From an uncultured Lachnospiraceae bacterium (GTDB lineage Bacteria; Bacillota; Clostridia; Lachnospirales; Lachnospiraceae), in NCBI GenBank assembly GCA_904395885.1, contig CAJFOF010000003.1, positions 1 through 37,176 of the forward strand: a stretch of 37,176 bases of DNA. The letters run 5' to 3'. Under the pieces are notes generated by a model. That model was not told the DNA's origin. It was given only the letters and a program-made list of their open reading frames with translations, and ran no database searches. A program made the translations under genes and the position numbers. Shown piece by piece: positions 7,299 to 16,408 of the stretch (the stretch's first letter is position 1; each line of letters opens with the position of its first letter).

Positions 7299-8930
7299 AT
7301 GCTGGACAATAAAGATTATATCAGCCGACTAAATAAGGCGAGAAGAAAACGAAACCGCAGATTTGATCCCACCTATCTGCTGATCGGATTGGCGGTGATT
7401 CTGGTCTTGGCTCTGCTGATCGGCGGAGGCGTATTTCTCTCCAGAAGGCTGAGGCCGGTGCTGTCAGGTGAGGGACAGGCCAGAGATGGGGAGGAAACAG
7501 AGACAGTCATGCAGACAGAAACGGAGGCCCCTACCCTTTCAGAAGAGGAGATAGAGGCTCAGGAGTTGGAAGCCGCCATTGATGGTGTCCTTGCATCCTA
7601 TCAAAATCTGGGGATTGTCCAGGTGTCCGGATATTTAAATATTCGGGAAACGCCTGCATCGGATGGAAAAGTGATCGGAAGGCTGGACGGGGACAGTGCC
7701 TGTGATATTCTGGAGACAGAAGGGGACTGGCACCATATCAGTTCCGGCGGATTCACCGGCTATATCCACAAAGACTATGTGCTCACCGGAGACGAGGCAA
7801 AGGAGAAAGCCAGGACTCTGGTTAAGAAGATGGCGATTATCACCGGGGACAGCGTGAATATTCGCCAGGAACCGGTGATTGATCCGGCTAATGTAGTAGG
7901 AAATGCAATTCAGAATGAGCGCTATGTGGTGGAAGATGAGACAGACGGATGGATCCTGACGCCATCAGGGTATATTTCTGCCGATTACGCTACTGTGGAG
8001 TACGGGCTGAATGAGGCGAGAAAGCTGGATCTCCAGTCGATGGCAATCAATCAGTATACAAATCTGGTAATTTCAAAAGTAGACACATATCTAAACGTAA
8101 GAGAAGAACCTTCTACAGACGGTAAGATCATTGGCAAGATGACCAGCAAAGCGGCAGGAGAGATTCTGGACAGCTCGACAGAAGGCTGGTATCAGATCAA
8201 ATCCGGAAATATCATCGGATATATAACGGCTGATCCACAATATACTGCCACTGGCCAGGAGGCCAAGGACATTGCCATGGGAACTGCTACGCTGATGGCT
8301 ATCGTCAACACCGATATGCTAAATGTCCGTACAGAGCCGTCCACAGATGCAAAGATATGGACTCAGATCTCAAAAGAAGAGCGTTACCCCGTTCTGAGCC
8401 AGTTGGATGGCTGGGTGGAGATTGAGCTGGATGCCGGTGACAGCGAGAGCGGAGAGGTGGACAGGGCCTATGTTTCCACCAGGGATAACAATGTAGAGGT
8501 CCGGTACGCTTTAAACGAAGCAATCAAGTTCTCGCCTCTGGAAGAAGCGGCCAATGAGTCGGCTTCCCGACGTTCCAAGATTGTCAATTATGCACTTCAG
8601 TTTGTGGGAAATCCCTATGTATGGGGAGGAACCAGCCTGACCAATGGCGTAGACTGCTCTGGCTTTACTATGCAGGTATATAAGAACTTTGGTATTTCTC
8701 TGCCCCATTACTCCGGCTCTCAGGCCCAGATGGGAAAAGCTGTCAGCTCAAGTGAGATGCGGCCGGGAGATCTGATCTTCTATGCTAACAGTTCCGGCAC
8801 GGTCAACCATGTGGCCATGTATATAGGAAACGGGCAGATCGTCCATGCGGCAAGCCGCAGGAGCGGTATTAAGATTTCTACTTGGAATTACCGAAAGGTA
8901 AAGACAATACGAAATATACTAGGCGACTAA
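7299..8930 (+). CDS. SH3b-repeat NlpC/P60 cell-wall endopeptidase
   Basis: A 543-residue peptidoglycan hydrolase, probably a membrane-anchored D,L-endopeptidase. A basic N-terminus precedes a single membrane segment at about 26-47 and an acidic Glu/Thr linker. Four bacterial SH3 units follow at about 105-165, 178-230, 252-312 and 328-395; three carry the clear (L)NIRE/NVREEPSTDGK signature, and the fourth (at 178-230) is a NIRQEP variant. The C-terminal NlpC/P60 domain (about 425-540) has the catalytic Cys453 in VDCSGF, His504 in NHVAMYIG and a third polar residue in IVHAAS. ATG 7299 has AAGAAGGAA upstream. It has its own promoter and a structured leader. The citrate synthase gene starts 15 bases downstream and may share the transcript. 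The SH3b units presumably bind the wall peptide and position the hydrolase outside the membrane. Confidence 0.93.
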   Translation: MLDNKDYISRLNKARRKRNRRFDPTYLLIGLAVILVLALLIGGGVFLSRRLRPVLSGEGQARDGEETETVMQTETEAPTLSEEEIEAQELEAAIDGVLASYQNLGIVQVSGYLNIRETPASDGKVIGRLDGDSACDILETEGDWHHISSGGFTGYIHKDYVLTGDEAKEKARTLVKKMAIITGDSVNIRQEPVIDPANVVGNAIQNERYVVEDETDGWILTPSGYISADYATVEYGLNEARKLDLQSMAINQYTNLVISKVDTYLNVREEPSTDGKIIGKMTSKAAGEILDSSTEGWYQIKSGNIIGYITADPQYTATGQEAKDIAMGTATLMAIVNTDMLNVRTEPSTDAKIWTQISKEERYPVLSQLDGWVEIELDAGDSESGEVDRAYVSTRDNNVEVRYALNEAIKFSPLEEAANESASRRSKIVNYALQFVGNPYVWGGTSLTNGVDCSGFTMQVYKNFGISLPHYSGSQAQMGKAVSSSEMRPGDLIFYANSSGTVNHVAMYIGNGQIVHAASRRSGIKISTWNYRKVKTIRNILGD

Positions 8931-8945
8931 AGGGGGATGACAGAT

Positions 8946-10277
8946 ATGAAAAACAATTATCTTGCACAATTTTTTGGAAAATCCCAGAATTACACGGATA
9001 TTCCCAACCGGCTCTATGCTGAGTACAATGTAAAAAAGGGACTCAGAAATGAGGATGGGACTGGCGTAAGAATCGGTCTGACTAAGGTGTCTGATGTAGT
9101 CGGATACACCCAAAAGGACGGGAAAAAAGAGGATGCCCCCGGAGATTTGTTCTATCGGGGATACAGCATCCGCGATCTGATTGCAAACAAGCGTCCTACT
9201 CATGGCTACGAAGAGATCTGTTTTCTCCTGCTTTTCGGATATCTGCCAAAGAAAGAGGAGCTGGCTCATTTTTGTGATGTGCTGAAGGAAATGTACGAAC
9301 TTCCATACGAATTTCTGGAGACCAACATTCTTCGCACACCGGCAAAAAATTTGATGAACAAGCTTCAGCAGGCGGTGCTTGCTTTATACAATTATGACGA
9401 TGAGCCGGATGACATTGACGAGTACAAAACGCTGATCAAAGGCGTAAATCTCATAGCGAAGATGCCTTCTATCATCTGCTACGAGTATGTCAGCAAGATG
9501 CACTATTTTAACCGTCAGAGTCTGGTACTCCATTACCCTAGAAAAGAGTATTCCATTGCGGAGAATTTCTTATACATGCTCCGGGAGGATCGGACATTTA
9601 CAGAAAAAGAAGCGAATCTGCTGGATGTTCTTTTGATGCTTCATGCAGACCACGGCGGTGGAAATAACTCTACCTTTACAAATGTGGTGATTTCTTCAAC
9701 CGGTACAGATATTTATTCTACTATCTGCGGATCCATCGGCTCTTTGAAGGGACCGCGCCACGGCGGAGCCAACATCAAGGTTTCGGAGATGATGGACCAG
9801 GTCATCGACAAAGTGGGGTACACCACAGACAGAAAGGCTGTAAAGGCTGTTATACGGAAGATTACAGGAAAAGAGCTGTATGACTGCACAGGCCTTGTGT
9901 ACGGATTCGGCCATGCGGTCTATACGATTTCCGATCCGCGGGCAGAGCTTTTGCGGGATGTCTGCGAGACCGTGGCAAAGGAACAAGGAAAGACAAAAGA
10001 ATTTACTTTCTATAAGCTGTTTGAGGAATGTGTAAAAGAAGTCATCAAAGAGGACAAGGGCCGCAACATTCCAACTAATGTAGACTATTACAGCGGCTTT
10101 GCCTATGATATGCTGAGGATTCCGAGAGAGCTGTACACGCCTCTCTTTGTCACCAGCAGGCTGGTGGGGTGGCTGGCCCATAATATTGAAAATAAACTGT
10201 ACGACGGCAAGATCATGCGCCCTGCAACGAAATATGTAGGAGAGAATGTGGAGTTCGTGAAAGCAGAGGGGCGGTAA
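8946..10277 (+). CDS. Citrate synthase (Si type)
   Basis: A 443-residue enzyme that condenses oxaloacetate and acetyl-CoA to citrate. Signature regions are HADHGGGNNSTFT, GPRHGGAN (active-site His), GFGHAVY (second active-site His) and NVDYYSG (catalytic Asp). GGGGG at 8932-8936 fits ATG 8946 (9-base spacing) better than ATG 8937, which touches the ribosome site. No aconitase or isocitrate dehydrogenase is adjacent. In anaerobic clostridia an incomplete TCA branch supplies 2-oxoglutarate for glutamate, which fits the gltBD genes downstream in the window. A strong terminator closes the unit. This is not the Re-citrate synthase found in some clostridia, which belongs to the isopropylmalate synthase family. 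Confidence 0.94.
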   Translation: MKNNYLAQFFGKSQNYTDIPNRLYAEYNVKKGLRNEDGTGVRIGLTKVSDVVGYTQKDGKKEDAPGDLFYRGYSIRDLIANKRPTHGYEEICFLLLFGYLPKKEELAHFCDVLKEMYELPYEFLETNILRTPAKNLMNKLQQAVLALYNYDDEPDDIDEYKTLIKGVNLIAKMPSIICYEYVSKMHYFNRQSLVLHYPRKEYSIAENFLYMLREDRTFTEKEANLLDVLLMLHADHGGGNNSTFTNVVISSTGTDIYSTICGSIGSLKGPRHGGANIKVSEMMDQVIDKVGYTTDRKAVKAVIRKITGKELYDCTGLVYGFGHAVYTISDPRAELLRDVCETVAKEQGKTKEFTFYKLFEECVKEVIKEDKGRNIPTNVDYYSGFAYDMLRIPRELYTPLFVTSRLVGWLAHNIENKLYDGKIMRPATKYVGENVEFVKAEGR

Positions 10278-10286
10278 GCGTCACAG

Positions 10287-10344
10287 AGTGGTTTAAAAAT
10301 CATAAAGTGTTCTTCTGACGAGCCATGATTTTTAAGCCACTTTT
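10287..10344 (+). terminator. Rho-independent terminator after citrate synthase
   Basis: A 17-bp stem, AGTGGTTTAAAAATCAT (10287-10303) with ATGATTTTTAAGCCACT (10325-10341), one G-U pair, ends in TTTT (10341-10344). It separates the hydrolase-citrate synthase unit from coaE. Confidence 0.85.
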
Positions 10345-10405
10345 CATTCTGAAAACCAGGTTTTTGGAAGATTCATTCGGGCTTTAAGGAGAAAAGAGGA
10401 GAAGA

Positions 10406-10990
10406 ATGAAGCAGGTTATTGGAATTACCGGCGGCGTCGGTGCTGGCAAGAGCCGGGTGCTTCAGATACTGAAGGAGGATTTTGGGGCCAGAGTGATCCT
10501 GACAGATCAGGTGGCTCATGATTTGATGGAAAAAGGCGAGCAGGGCTGGCAGAAAATCAGGGACGCCCTGGGGGACAGCATTTTAAAGGAAGACGGCTCG
10601 ATTGACCGGAACCGTCTGGCCGGCCGGATTTTTTCTGACGACAGAACCCGTGAGACGGTCAATTCCATTATCCATCCTATGGTGTGGGAGGCTGCCTTCC
10701 GGGAGGCCTGTGATGCGCCGGAGGAGCTGGTAGCGGTGGAATCTGCTCTGATGGAAAAAGAACAGCGTGACAATTTCAGTGAAATGTGGTATGTTTATAC
10801 ATCAGTAGAGGAACGGGTGGCGCGGCTTATGAGAGACAGAGGCTATACCAGAGAAAAGTCTCTCAATATTATCAAAAGTCAGGCGTCTGAGGCAGAGTTC
10901 CGGGAACTGTGCAGCCAGGTGATCGACAATAACGGCTCGCTGGAAGATACCAGGGAGCAGATCAGGCGGCTTTTAAAAAGGGACAAGTAA
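10406..10990 (+). CDS. coaE: Dephospho-CoA kinase
   Basis: A 194-residue P-loop kinase that phosphorylates the 3'-hydroxyl of dephospho-CoA, the last step of CoA synthesis. The Walker A motif GGVGAGKS is at residues 9-16. The TDQVAHDLM segment (the ILTDxxAH CoA-binding hallmark), the IHP(M) motif in NSIIHPMVWE, and the lid region RLMRDRGYTREKSLNII follow in family order, and the length is typical. GAGGAGAAGA immediately precedes ATG 10406. It lies 13 bases before an MBL hydrolase gene and is probably co-transcribed with it. No clear promoter was found between the upstream terminator and the gene. Confidence 0.95.
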   Translation: MKQVIGITGGVGAGKSRVLQILKEDFGARVILTDQVAHDLMEKGEQGWQKIRDALGDSILKEDGSIDRNRLAGRIFSDDRTRETVNSIIHPMVWEAAFREACDAPEELVAVESALMEKEQRDNFSEMWYVYTSVEERVARLMRDRGYTREKSLNIIKSQASEAEFRELCSQVIDNNGSLEDTREQIRRLLKRDK

Positions 10991-11003
10991 AGGAACAGGC
11001 AGG

Positions 11004-11801
11004 ATGAGATTTGTAAGTATTGCAAGCGGCAGCAGCGGAAACTGTATTTATGTAGGTTCCGACAACAGCCATCTGCTGATTGACGCCGGAATCAGCGGAA
11101 AACGGATTGAGCAGGGACTCAATGAGATCGGGATCAAGGGGACGGAGCTGGATGGAATTTTGATTACTCATGAGCATTCCGATCATATTAAAGGACTGGG
11201 CGTGCTGGCACGAAAATTTGGAATCCCCATTTACGGGACCGCTGGAACGTTAGAGGAAATTGAAAACAACGCTTCTCTGGGAACGTTTGACAAAGAGCTT
11301 CTGACGCCGGTTCTGCCGGATGTGGAATTTACTGCCGGCGATCTGGTGATTCAGCCTTTTCGGGTGGATCACGATGCGGCGGATCCGGTGGCGTATCGGG
11401 TAAAGAGCGGCGGAAAATCCATTGCCGTGGCGACGGACATGGGGCATTTTGATCAATATATCATCAATCATCTTCAGAACCTGGACGCAGTCCTGCTGGA
11501 ATCCAACCATGATGTGCGGATGCTGGAGACAGGCCCTTACCCATATTATCTGAAAAGACGGATTTTAGGAGATCACGGCCATCTTTCCAACGAAAATGCA
11601 GGGAGACTTCTCTGCCAGATCCTTCATGATGGGTTAAAGCATATCTTTTTGGGCCATTTGAGCAAGGAAAACAATTATGAAGAGCTGGCCTACGAGACCG
11701 TTCGTCTGGAAATCACGGAGGGGGACACACCTTACAGGGCAGAGGATTTTTCAATCAGTGTAGCGGGAAGGGAGAGAATGTCCCGGATCGTTACGGTCTA
11801 G
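11004..11801 (+). CDS. MBL-fold metallo-hydrolase of the WalJ/YycJ family
   Basis: A 265-residue metallo-beta-lactamase-fold protein. The opening SIASGSSGNCIYV and metal motif THEHSDH (H56, H58, D60, H61) are those of WalJ/YycJ, and later ligands appear in DMGHFD and LGHLS. In Bacillus walJ lies in the walRK operon and influences DNA replication/repair and wall stress; biochemically the family is an exonuclease-like MBL hydrolase. Here it follows coaE rather than walRK, so only the family, not the process, can be assigned. A short GGCCG/CGGCC hairpin (11810-11825) without a T-run follows, then a two-gene UPF0237-UPF0210 unit. Confidence 0.88.
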   Translation: MRFVSIASGSSGNCIYVGSDNSHLLIDAGISGKRIEQGLNEIGIKGTELDGILITHEHSDHIKGLGVLARKFGIPIYGTAGTLEEIENNASLGTFDKELLTPVLPDVEFTAGDLVIQPFRVDHDAADPVAYRVKSGGKSIAVATDMGHFDQYIINHLQNLDAVLLESNHDVRMLETGPYPYYLKRRILGDHGHLSNENAGRLLCQILHDGLKHIFLGHLSKENNYEELAYETVRLEITEGDTPYRAEDFSISVAGRERMSRIVTV

Positions 11802-11851
11802 CCTATTTTGGCCGTAAAAGCGGCCTGCAATGAAAGAAAAGGAGAACGCGC

Positions 11852-12124
11852 ATGAATAAGGTAATCATTACGGTAGTGGGAAAAGACACAGTGGGAATCA
11901 TCGGAAAGGTCTGTACATATCTGGCAGAGAATCATGTCAATATTCTGGACATTTCTCAGACCATTGTGCAGGGATTCTTTAACATGATGATGATCGTAGA
12001 TATGGAGAAGGCGACCGCATCCTTTGAGTCCGTGGCAGCCGGTTTGGATCAGATCGGCGAGGAGATCGGCGTATCAGTTAAGTGCCAGAGAGAAGAAATT
12101 TTTACCAAGATGCACCGGATTTAA
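11852..12124 (+). CDS. ACT-domain protein, UPF0237 family
   Basis: A 90-residue protein consisting of one ACT fold: beta start NKVIITVVGKDTVGIIGKV, helix, NILDISQTIVQGFFNMMMIVDM, and a C-terminal helix. ACT domains bind small ligands, often amino acids, and regulate partner proteins. It almost always precedes a UPF0210 gene, as here with an 18-base gap, and the two presumably act together. AAAAGGAGAA lies just upstream of the ATG. The ligand is unknown; by analogy with GcvR-like proteins an amino acid is likely (inference). Confidence 0.9.
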   Translation: MNKVIITVVGKDTVGIIGKVCTYLAENHVNILDISQTIVQGFFNMMMIVDMEKATASFESVAAGLDQIGEEIGVSVKCQREEIFTKMHRI

Positions 12125-12142
12125 AAGAAAGGCGGGCTTTCC

Positions 12143-13507
12143 ATGATAAACATTTATGAAGTAAACGAGACAAATAAGATGATCGAACAGGAAAACCTGG
12201 ATGTCCGTACAATTACTATGGGCATCAGCCTTTTGGATTGTGCAGATGGGAACCTGGATGTGGTCAAAGATAAAATCTACCGTAAGATCACTTCTCTGGC
12301 AAAGGATCTTGTGGCCACAGGCGAGGCGATTTCACGGGATTACGGCATTCCTATTGTAAACAAAAGAATTTCCGTAACTCCTATCGCGCTGGTGGGCGCC
12401 GCGGCCTGCAGAACCCCGGAGGACTTTGTCGCCATTGCCAGAACGCTGGATCGTGCGGCCAAGGAAGTGGGGGTCAATTTCATCGGCGGCTATTCCGCGC
12501 TGGTGAATAAGGGAATGACGACGGCAGACAGAAATCTGATGCTTTCGATTCCCCAGGCACTGGCGGAGACGGAGAGAGTCTGCAGCTCGGTGAATGTGGG
12601 TTCCACAAAAACGGGGATGGATATGGATGCCATCCGGCTCATGGGTGAGATCGTAAAAAAGACAGCGGAGGCCACCAAAGAGAACGATTCTCTGGGCTGC
12701 GCCAAGCTGGTGGTATTCTGCAATGCTCCTGATGATAACCCATTTATGGCAGGAGCTTTCCACGGCGTTACAGAGGCGGATGCGATTATCAATGTGGGTG
12801 TCAGCGGTCCGGGCGTTGTAAAGACTGCACTGGAACAGGCCCGGGGAGAAAATTTTGAGGTCCTCTGTGAGACCATAAAGAAAATCGCCTTTAAGATCAC
12901 CAGAGTGGGCCAGTTGGTAGCCCAGGAGGCGTCCAGAAGGCTGGGCGTGCCTTTTGGCATTATCGATCTTTCTCTGGCTCCCACACCTGCAATTGGCGAT
13001 AGTGTGGCGGAGATTCTGGAGGAGATCGGTCTTGAACGGGTGGGCGCTCCGGGAACGACGGCGGCTCTGGCTATGCTCAACGACCAGGTCAAAAAGGGGG
13101 GCATCATGGCGTCCTCCTACGTGGGCGGCCTGTCAGGAGCTTTCATTCCGGTCAGTGAAGACCAGGGTATGATCGACGCGGTATCTGTCGGGGCATTGAC
13201 TCTGGAGAAACTGGAGGCAATGACCTGCGTATGCTCGGTGGGGCTGGATATGATCGCAATTCCAGGCGATACCCCCGATACGACCATTGCGGGAATCATT
13301 GCAGACGAAGCAGCCATAGGCATGATTAATCAGAAGACCACTGCTGTCAGGATTATTCCTGTGATTGGAAAGACGGTGGGAGACACGGTGGAGTTTGGCG
13401 GCCTTCTGGGATACGCTCCGGTAATGCCGGTGAATCCCTATTCCTGTGCGGATTTTGTAACCCGTGGAGGAAGAATACCAGCCCCTGTTCACAGCTTCAA
13501 AAATTAA
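12143..13507 (+). CDS. UPF0210 family protein (often misnamed PFL family)
   Basis: A 454-residue cytoplasmic protein of the UPF0210/DUF711 family. Recognisable segments are [28 protein letters not shown] near the N-terminus, [27 protein letters not shown] and [23 protein letters not shown], with a Cys-containing C-terminal [23 protein letters not shown] block. The family has structures but no established reaction. It does not carry the glycyl-radical motif of pyruvate formate-lyase despite a common database name. It forms a two-gene unit with the upstream ACT protein, which may be its ligand sensor. Two strong hairpins follow before the next gene. Confidence 0.9.
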   Translation: MINIYEVNETNKMIEQENLDVRTITMGISLLDCADGNLDVVKDKIYRKITSLAKDLVATGEAISRDYGIPIVNKRISVTPIALVGAAACRTPEDFVAIARTLDRAAKEVGVNFIGGYSALVNKGMTTADRNLMLSIPQALAETERVCSSVNVGSTKTGMDMDAIRLMGEIVKKTAEATKENDSLGCAKLVVFCNAPDDNPFMAGAFHGVTEADAIINVGVSGPGVVKTALEQARGENFEVLCETIKKIAFKITRVGQLVAQEASRRLGVPFGIIDLSLAPTPAIGDSVAEILEEIGLERVGAPGTTAALAMLNDQVKKGGIMASSYVGGLSGAFIPVSEDQGMIDAVSVGALTLEKLEAMTCVCSVGLDMIAIPGDTPDTTIAGIIADEAAIGMINQKTTAVRIIPVIGKTVGDTVEFGGLLGYAPVMPVNPYSCADFVTRGGRIPAPVHSFKN

Positions 13508-13533
13508 GGCCCAAAGTCAGACGGCGAAGTTGG

Positions 13534-13582
13534 ACAGGCCGGGGCAAGTCGCAAATTTATTTGTAGACTTGCCCCGGTCTGT
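13534..13582 (+). terminator. Strong hairpin after the UPF0210 gene
   Basis: The 17-bp stem ACAGGCCGGGGCAAGTC (13534-13550) with GACTTGCCCCGGTCTGT (13566-13582), one G-U pair, has a 15-nt AT-rich loop. Only GTTCGG follows, not a T-run, so it is either an atypical terminator or an mRNA-stabilising/processing structure. Confidence 0.5.
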
Positions 13583-13610
13583 TCGGCTGCATCGGAAGAC
13601 GAAATCAATG

Positions 13611-13635
13611 CTTCTTGCCGGGAAGCGGCAAGAAG
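13611..13635 (+). other. Perfect 10-bp hairpin upstream of the methyltransferase gene
   Basis: CTTCTTGCCG (13611-13620), a 5-nt loop, then CGGCAAGAAG (13626-13635). It sits 20 bases before the ribosome site of the next gene and shares the string CTTGCC with the hairpin just upstream. No terminator run follows. Function unknown. Confidence 0.55.
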
Positions 13636-13666
13636 AGGGGTATCGGATAAATTGAGGGGAGACGAG

Positions 13667-14908
13667 ATGAGAGAAGAACTTTCCGCTGCTTTAGAGCGAT
13701 TTTTGAATGAGGATCTGAAAGGTGCAGTTCTCAGCAATCCCAGGCAAAAGGGAGCTGTAATTAAAGTGCAGATCCGTCCGGTGGCGATAAAGGGAAGCCT
13801 GTATTTTCAGGCGGAGGAATTTACAGATAAACAGGCCTTTCACAGAAATATGGATCGGGATCAGGCCGTTCTCTATATCGAGGAGGCTCTGAGAGAGCGG
13901 TTTAAGCAGATGGAACTGACGTCCTCCCTGGGAACGGTTCATGCCCTGGTCAGCAAAAAGGGAAAGATGACTGTGAAGGTAAAGAATCAGGTTCAGAAGA
14001 CTGCTTCCGGTGAAGGCGATCTGACCAGAGCGGCAGGCAAGGATCTTGAAGTTGCCTGGAGACCTTCTGAAAGCAGGTCAAAGCTGGAAAGCCTTTCGCA
14101 CAATCGGAAGAAACGCTATATTCTGGAGGAAGGAACGCCGGTGCCTTTTCTGGTAGACCTGGGTGTGATGACGCCGGAGGGAAAGGTAGTGCGGTCCCGG
14201 TACGATAAATTCCGACAGATCAACCGGTTCCTGGAATTTATTGAGGACGTCCTGCCCCGGCTGGATAAAAACAGGGAAAACAGAATCATTGATTTTGGAT
14301 GCGGAAAATCTTATCTGACCTTTGCCATGTATTATTACCTGAAGGAGAAGATGGGGTATCCGGTCAGGATCACTGGTCTGGATTTAAAGCAGGATGTGAT
14401 CGAGCACTGCAGCCGACTGAGCCGCAAATATGGATATGAAGACGGCCTGGATTTTGCCTGCGGCGATATTGCCGGATATGAGGGGGAGAGCCGGGTGGAC
14501 ATGGTGGTGACCCTCCATGCCTGCGATACAGCTACGGATTTTGCACTGGATAAGGCAGTGCGCTGGGGAGCGAAAGTGATTCTCTCTGTCCCTTGCTGCC
14601 AGCATGAATTAAATAGACAGATGGAAAACCGGCTGCTGGAGCCGGTCTTCCAGTATGGTATCATAAAAGAAAGGATGGCCGCCCTGTATACTGACGCTCT
14701 GAGAGCAGAGCTTTTGGAACAGAAAGGCTACCGTACCCAGATTTTAGAATTTATTGACATGGAACACACTCCCAAAAACCTTCTGATTCGGGCCGTCTAC
14801 CAGGGCAAGCCGAAGCACAATGAGAAGGAACTGGGGGAAATTATGGAATTTCTCCACATCCAGCCTTCGCTGGCCGGACTGCTGAACCGGCCGACCGAAA
14901 AAGTTTAA
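13667..14908 (+). CDS. Class I SAM-dependent methyltransferase (METTL25/RRNAD-like domain)
   Basis: A 413-residue protein. Residues 1-165 form an uncharacterised N-terminal region. The C-terminal half is a Rossmann methyltransferase: motif I IIDFGCGKSYLTFA, then ITGLDLKQDVIEHC, FACGDIAG, and the diagnostic VVTLHACDTATDFALDKAV followed by VPCCQHEL, as in the METTL25/RRNAD1-like (Methyltransf_32) group. GAGGGGA at 13655-13661 selects ATG 13667 over the TTG at 13652. The substrate is unknown; nucleic acid or protein are possible. It stands alone after the UPF0210 unit and converges on purF with a 29-base gap containing TTAAAAA/TTTTTAA arms that could terminate weakly in both directions. Confidence 0.85.
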   Translation: MREELSAALERFLNEDLKGAVLSNPRQKGAVIKVQIRPVAIKGSLYFQAEEFTDKQAFHRNMDRDQAVLYIEEALRERFKQMELTSSLGTVHALVSKKGKMTVKVKNQVQKTASGEGDLTRAAGKDLEVAWRPSESRSKLESLSHNRKKRYILEEGTPVPFLVDLGVMTPEGKVVRSRYDKFRQINRFLEFIEDVLPRLDKNRENRIIDFGCGKSYLTFAMYYYLKEKMGYPVRITGLDLKQDVIEHCSRLSRKYGYEDGLDFACGDIAGYEGESRVDMVVTLHACDTATDFALDKAVRWGAKVILSVPCCQHELNRQMENRLLEPVFQYGIIKERMAALYTDALRAELLEQKGYRTQILEFIDMEHTPKNLLIRAVYQGKPKHNEKELGEIMEFLHIQPSLAGLLNRPTEKV

Positions 14909-14937
14909 AAAGGTTCCGGCGCGTTTTTAAGGGCGGC

Positions 14938-16374
14938 TTATTCCAAAATGTTTCGGATGTTTTCTTTTGGAACGCCCATGGGATAATGGCCGTCAAAACA
15001 GGCGAGGCACAGAGGAAGGCCGCCTGTCATTTCAGATAGGCTTTCAATGGGCAGATAGCCCAGCGAGTCGGCACCGATCATCCGGCAGATCTCTTCCCTG
15101 GAATGAGAGGAAGCGATTAGCTGGCCTTCAGTAGGGACATCGGTTCCAAAATAGCAGGGATACAGGAAAGGCGGGGACGAGATTCGCACGTGGACGGATC
15201 TTGCACCCGCCTGCTTCAGCATTGAGATCAGGTTGGCCATAGTGGTTCCACGGACGATAGAGTCGTCCACCAACACGATACGTTTTCCTTCCACAACAGA
15301 TTTCAGTACACTCAACTTTAACCGGACACTGTTTTCCCGCTCTGACTGGCTGGGCTTAATAAACGTACGGCCTACATAGCTGTTTTTATAAAAGACTGTT
15401 CCAAAGGGAATTCCCAGAGCTTTTGCATAACCCTGGGCTGCCGGGACCCCGGATTCCGGGACTCCGGCCACAAGGTCTGCATCGGCAGGACAGGCTTTCG
15501 CCAGACAGGTTCCTGCACGGGTTCTGGCCTCGCAAATAGTTACCCCGTCTATGGTACTGTCCAGCCGGGCAAAATAAATATATTCAAAAGCGCAGTGAGC
15601 CTTTGTCCCTAAGGAGGAAATAAAGGAAGAAGACACACCGTCTTTTGTCACAGTGACGATCTCACCGGGAAGAATGTCCCGGACAAATTCGGCACCCACC
15701 GAAGAAAGCGCACAGTTTTCCGAAGCCAGGATCCAGGCATTTTTTCGCCGCCCCAGGCACAGAGGCTTTAAACCGTAAGGGTCTCGGACACCGATAAGTT
15801 TTCTGGGACTGGTGATGACCAGAGCGTAGGCTCCCTTTAGCTTTGAGGCGGCCCGCCTGACGGCTTCCTCTACAGTGGAAGCCGTCAGCCGTTCTCTGGC
15901 AATCTGGCAGGCAATTACTTCCGAATCAACCGTAGTGTGAAAAATTGCGCCGGTATATTCCAGTTCCCTTCTGAGTGCGGCGGCATTGACCAGATTGCCG
16001 TTGTGAGCCAGAGTGATAGTCCCTTTTACATAATTGAGAACCAGTGGCTGTGCATTCTCTACAGTGGTGGAACCGGAAGTGGCGTAACGGACATGGCCGA
16101 TCCCCAGGTTTCCGCGGAGTTTTGACAGAGTCTCCGATTTAAAGACCTCAGAGACCAATCCAAGGCCTTTGTGAAAACATGTATTGCGGCGGGGGCCGGA
16201 AGTATCGGAGACTGCAATGCCGCAGGATTCCTGGCCTCTGTGCTGGAGAGCTATAAGCCCGCAACAGATGGTTTCGGCGGTCTCACCGCCGTCCAGGTCG
16301 TATATGCCAAAGACGCCGCATTCTTCCCTGAGTTTATCATCAGAGGGGGCATTATTAAAAAATGGGTCATTCAT
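14938..16374 (-). CDS. purF: Amidophosphoribosyltransferase
   Basis: A 478-residue enzyme for the first step of purine synthesis (PRPP + glutamine to phosphoribosylamine). An 18-residue propeptide precedes the catalytic Cys19 in EECGVFGIYD; the Ntn-type glutaminase covers about 19-260. The PRPP loop RIVLVDDSIVRGTTM is in the second half. Four Cys in the positions of the Bacillus-type [4Fe-4S] enzyme are visible (HCAFEY, PCYFGT and CLAC near the C-terminus), so this is the oxygen-sensitive cluster-bearing form. It lies 29 bases downstream of glnN on the same strand, with a probable promoter over the glnN stop codon. No other pur genes are adjacent, so it is physically linked to glutamine supply rather than to a purine operon. 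Confidence 0.96.
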   Translation of the reverse strand: MNDPFFNNAPSDDKLREECGVFGIYDLDGGETAETICCGLIALQHRGQESCGIAVSDTSGPRRNTCFHKGLGLVSEVFKSETLSKLRGNLGIGHVRYATSGSTTVENAQPLVLNYVKGTITLAHNGNLVNAAALRRELEYTGAIFHTTVDSEVIACQIARERLTASTVEEAVRRAASKLKGAYALVITSPRKLIGVRDPYGLKPLCLGRRKNAWILASENCALSSVGAEFVRDILPGEIVTVTKDGVSSSFISSLGTKAHCAFEYIYFARLDSTIDGVTICEARTRAGTCLAKACPADADLVAGVPESGVPAAQGYAKALGIPFGTVFYKNSYVGRTFIKPSQSERENSVRLKLSVLKSVVEGKRIVLVDDSIVRGTTMANLISMLKQAGARSVHVRISSPPFLYPCYFGTDVPTEGQLIASSHSREEICRMIGADSLGYLPIESLSEMTGGLPLCLACFDGHYPMGVPKENIRNILE

Positions 16375-16402
16375 GGGTCAAAATCCCTTTCTTTTAGCCA
16401 GT

Positions 16403-16408
16403 ATTATA
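16403..16408 (-). promoter_or_regulatory. Possible purF -10 box overlapping the glnN stop codon
   Basis: On the - strand TATAAT (16408-16403) contains the glnN TAA stop. The 12-mer TATAATACTGGC is identical to that at the glnN promoter -10 (18687-18676). No good -35 is found 16-18 bp upstream, so the promoter may be weak or activator-dependent, and read-through from glnN is also possible. Confidence 0.4.

Noticed and set aside
12143..13507. Pyruvate formate-lyase
   Set aside because: The protein is UPF0210; no glycyl-radical RVxGY motif or Cys-Cys active site is present.
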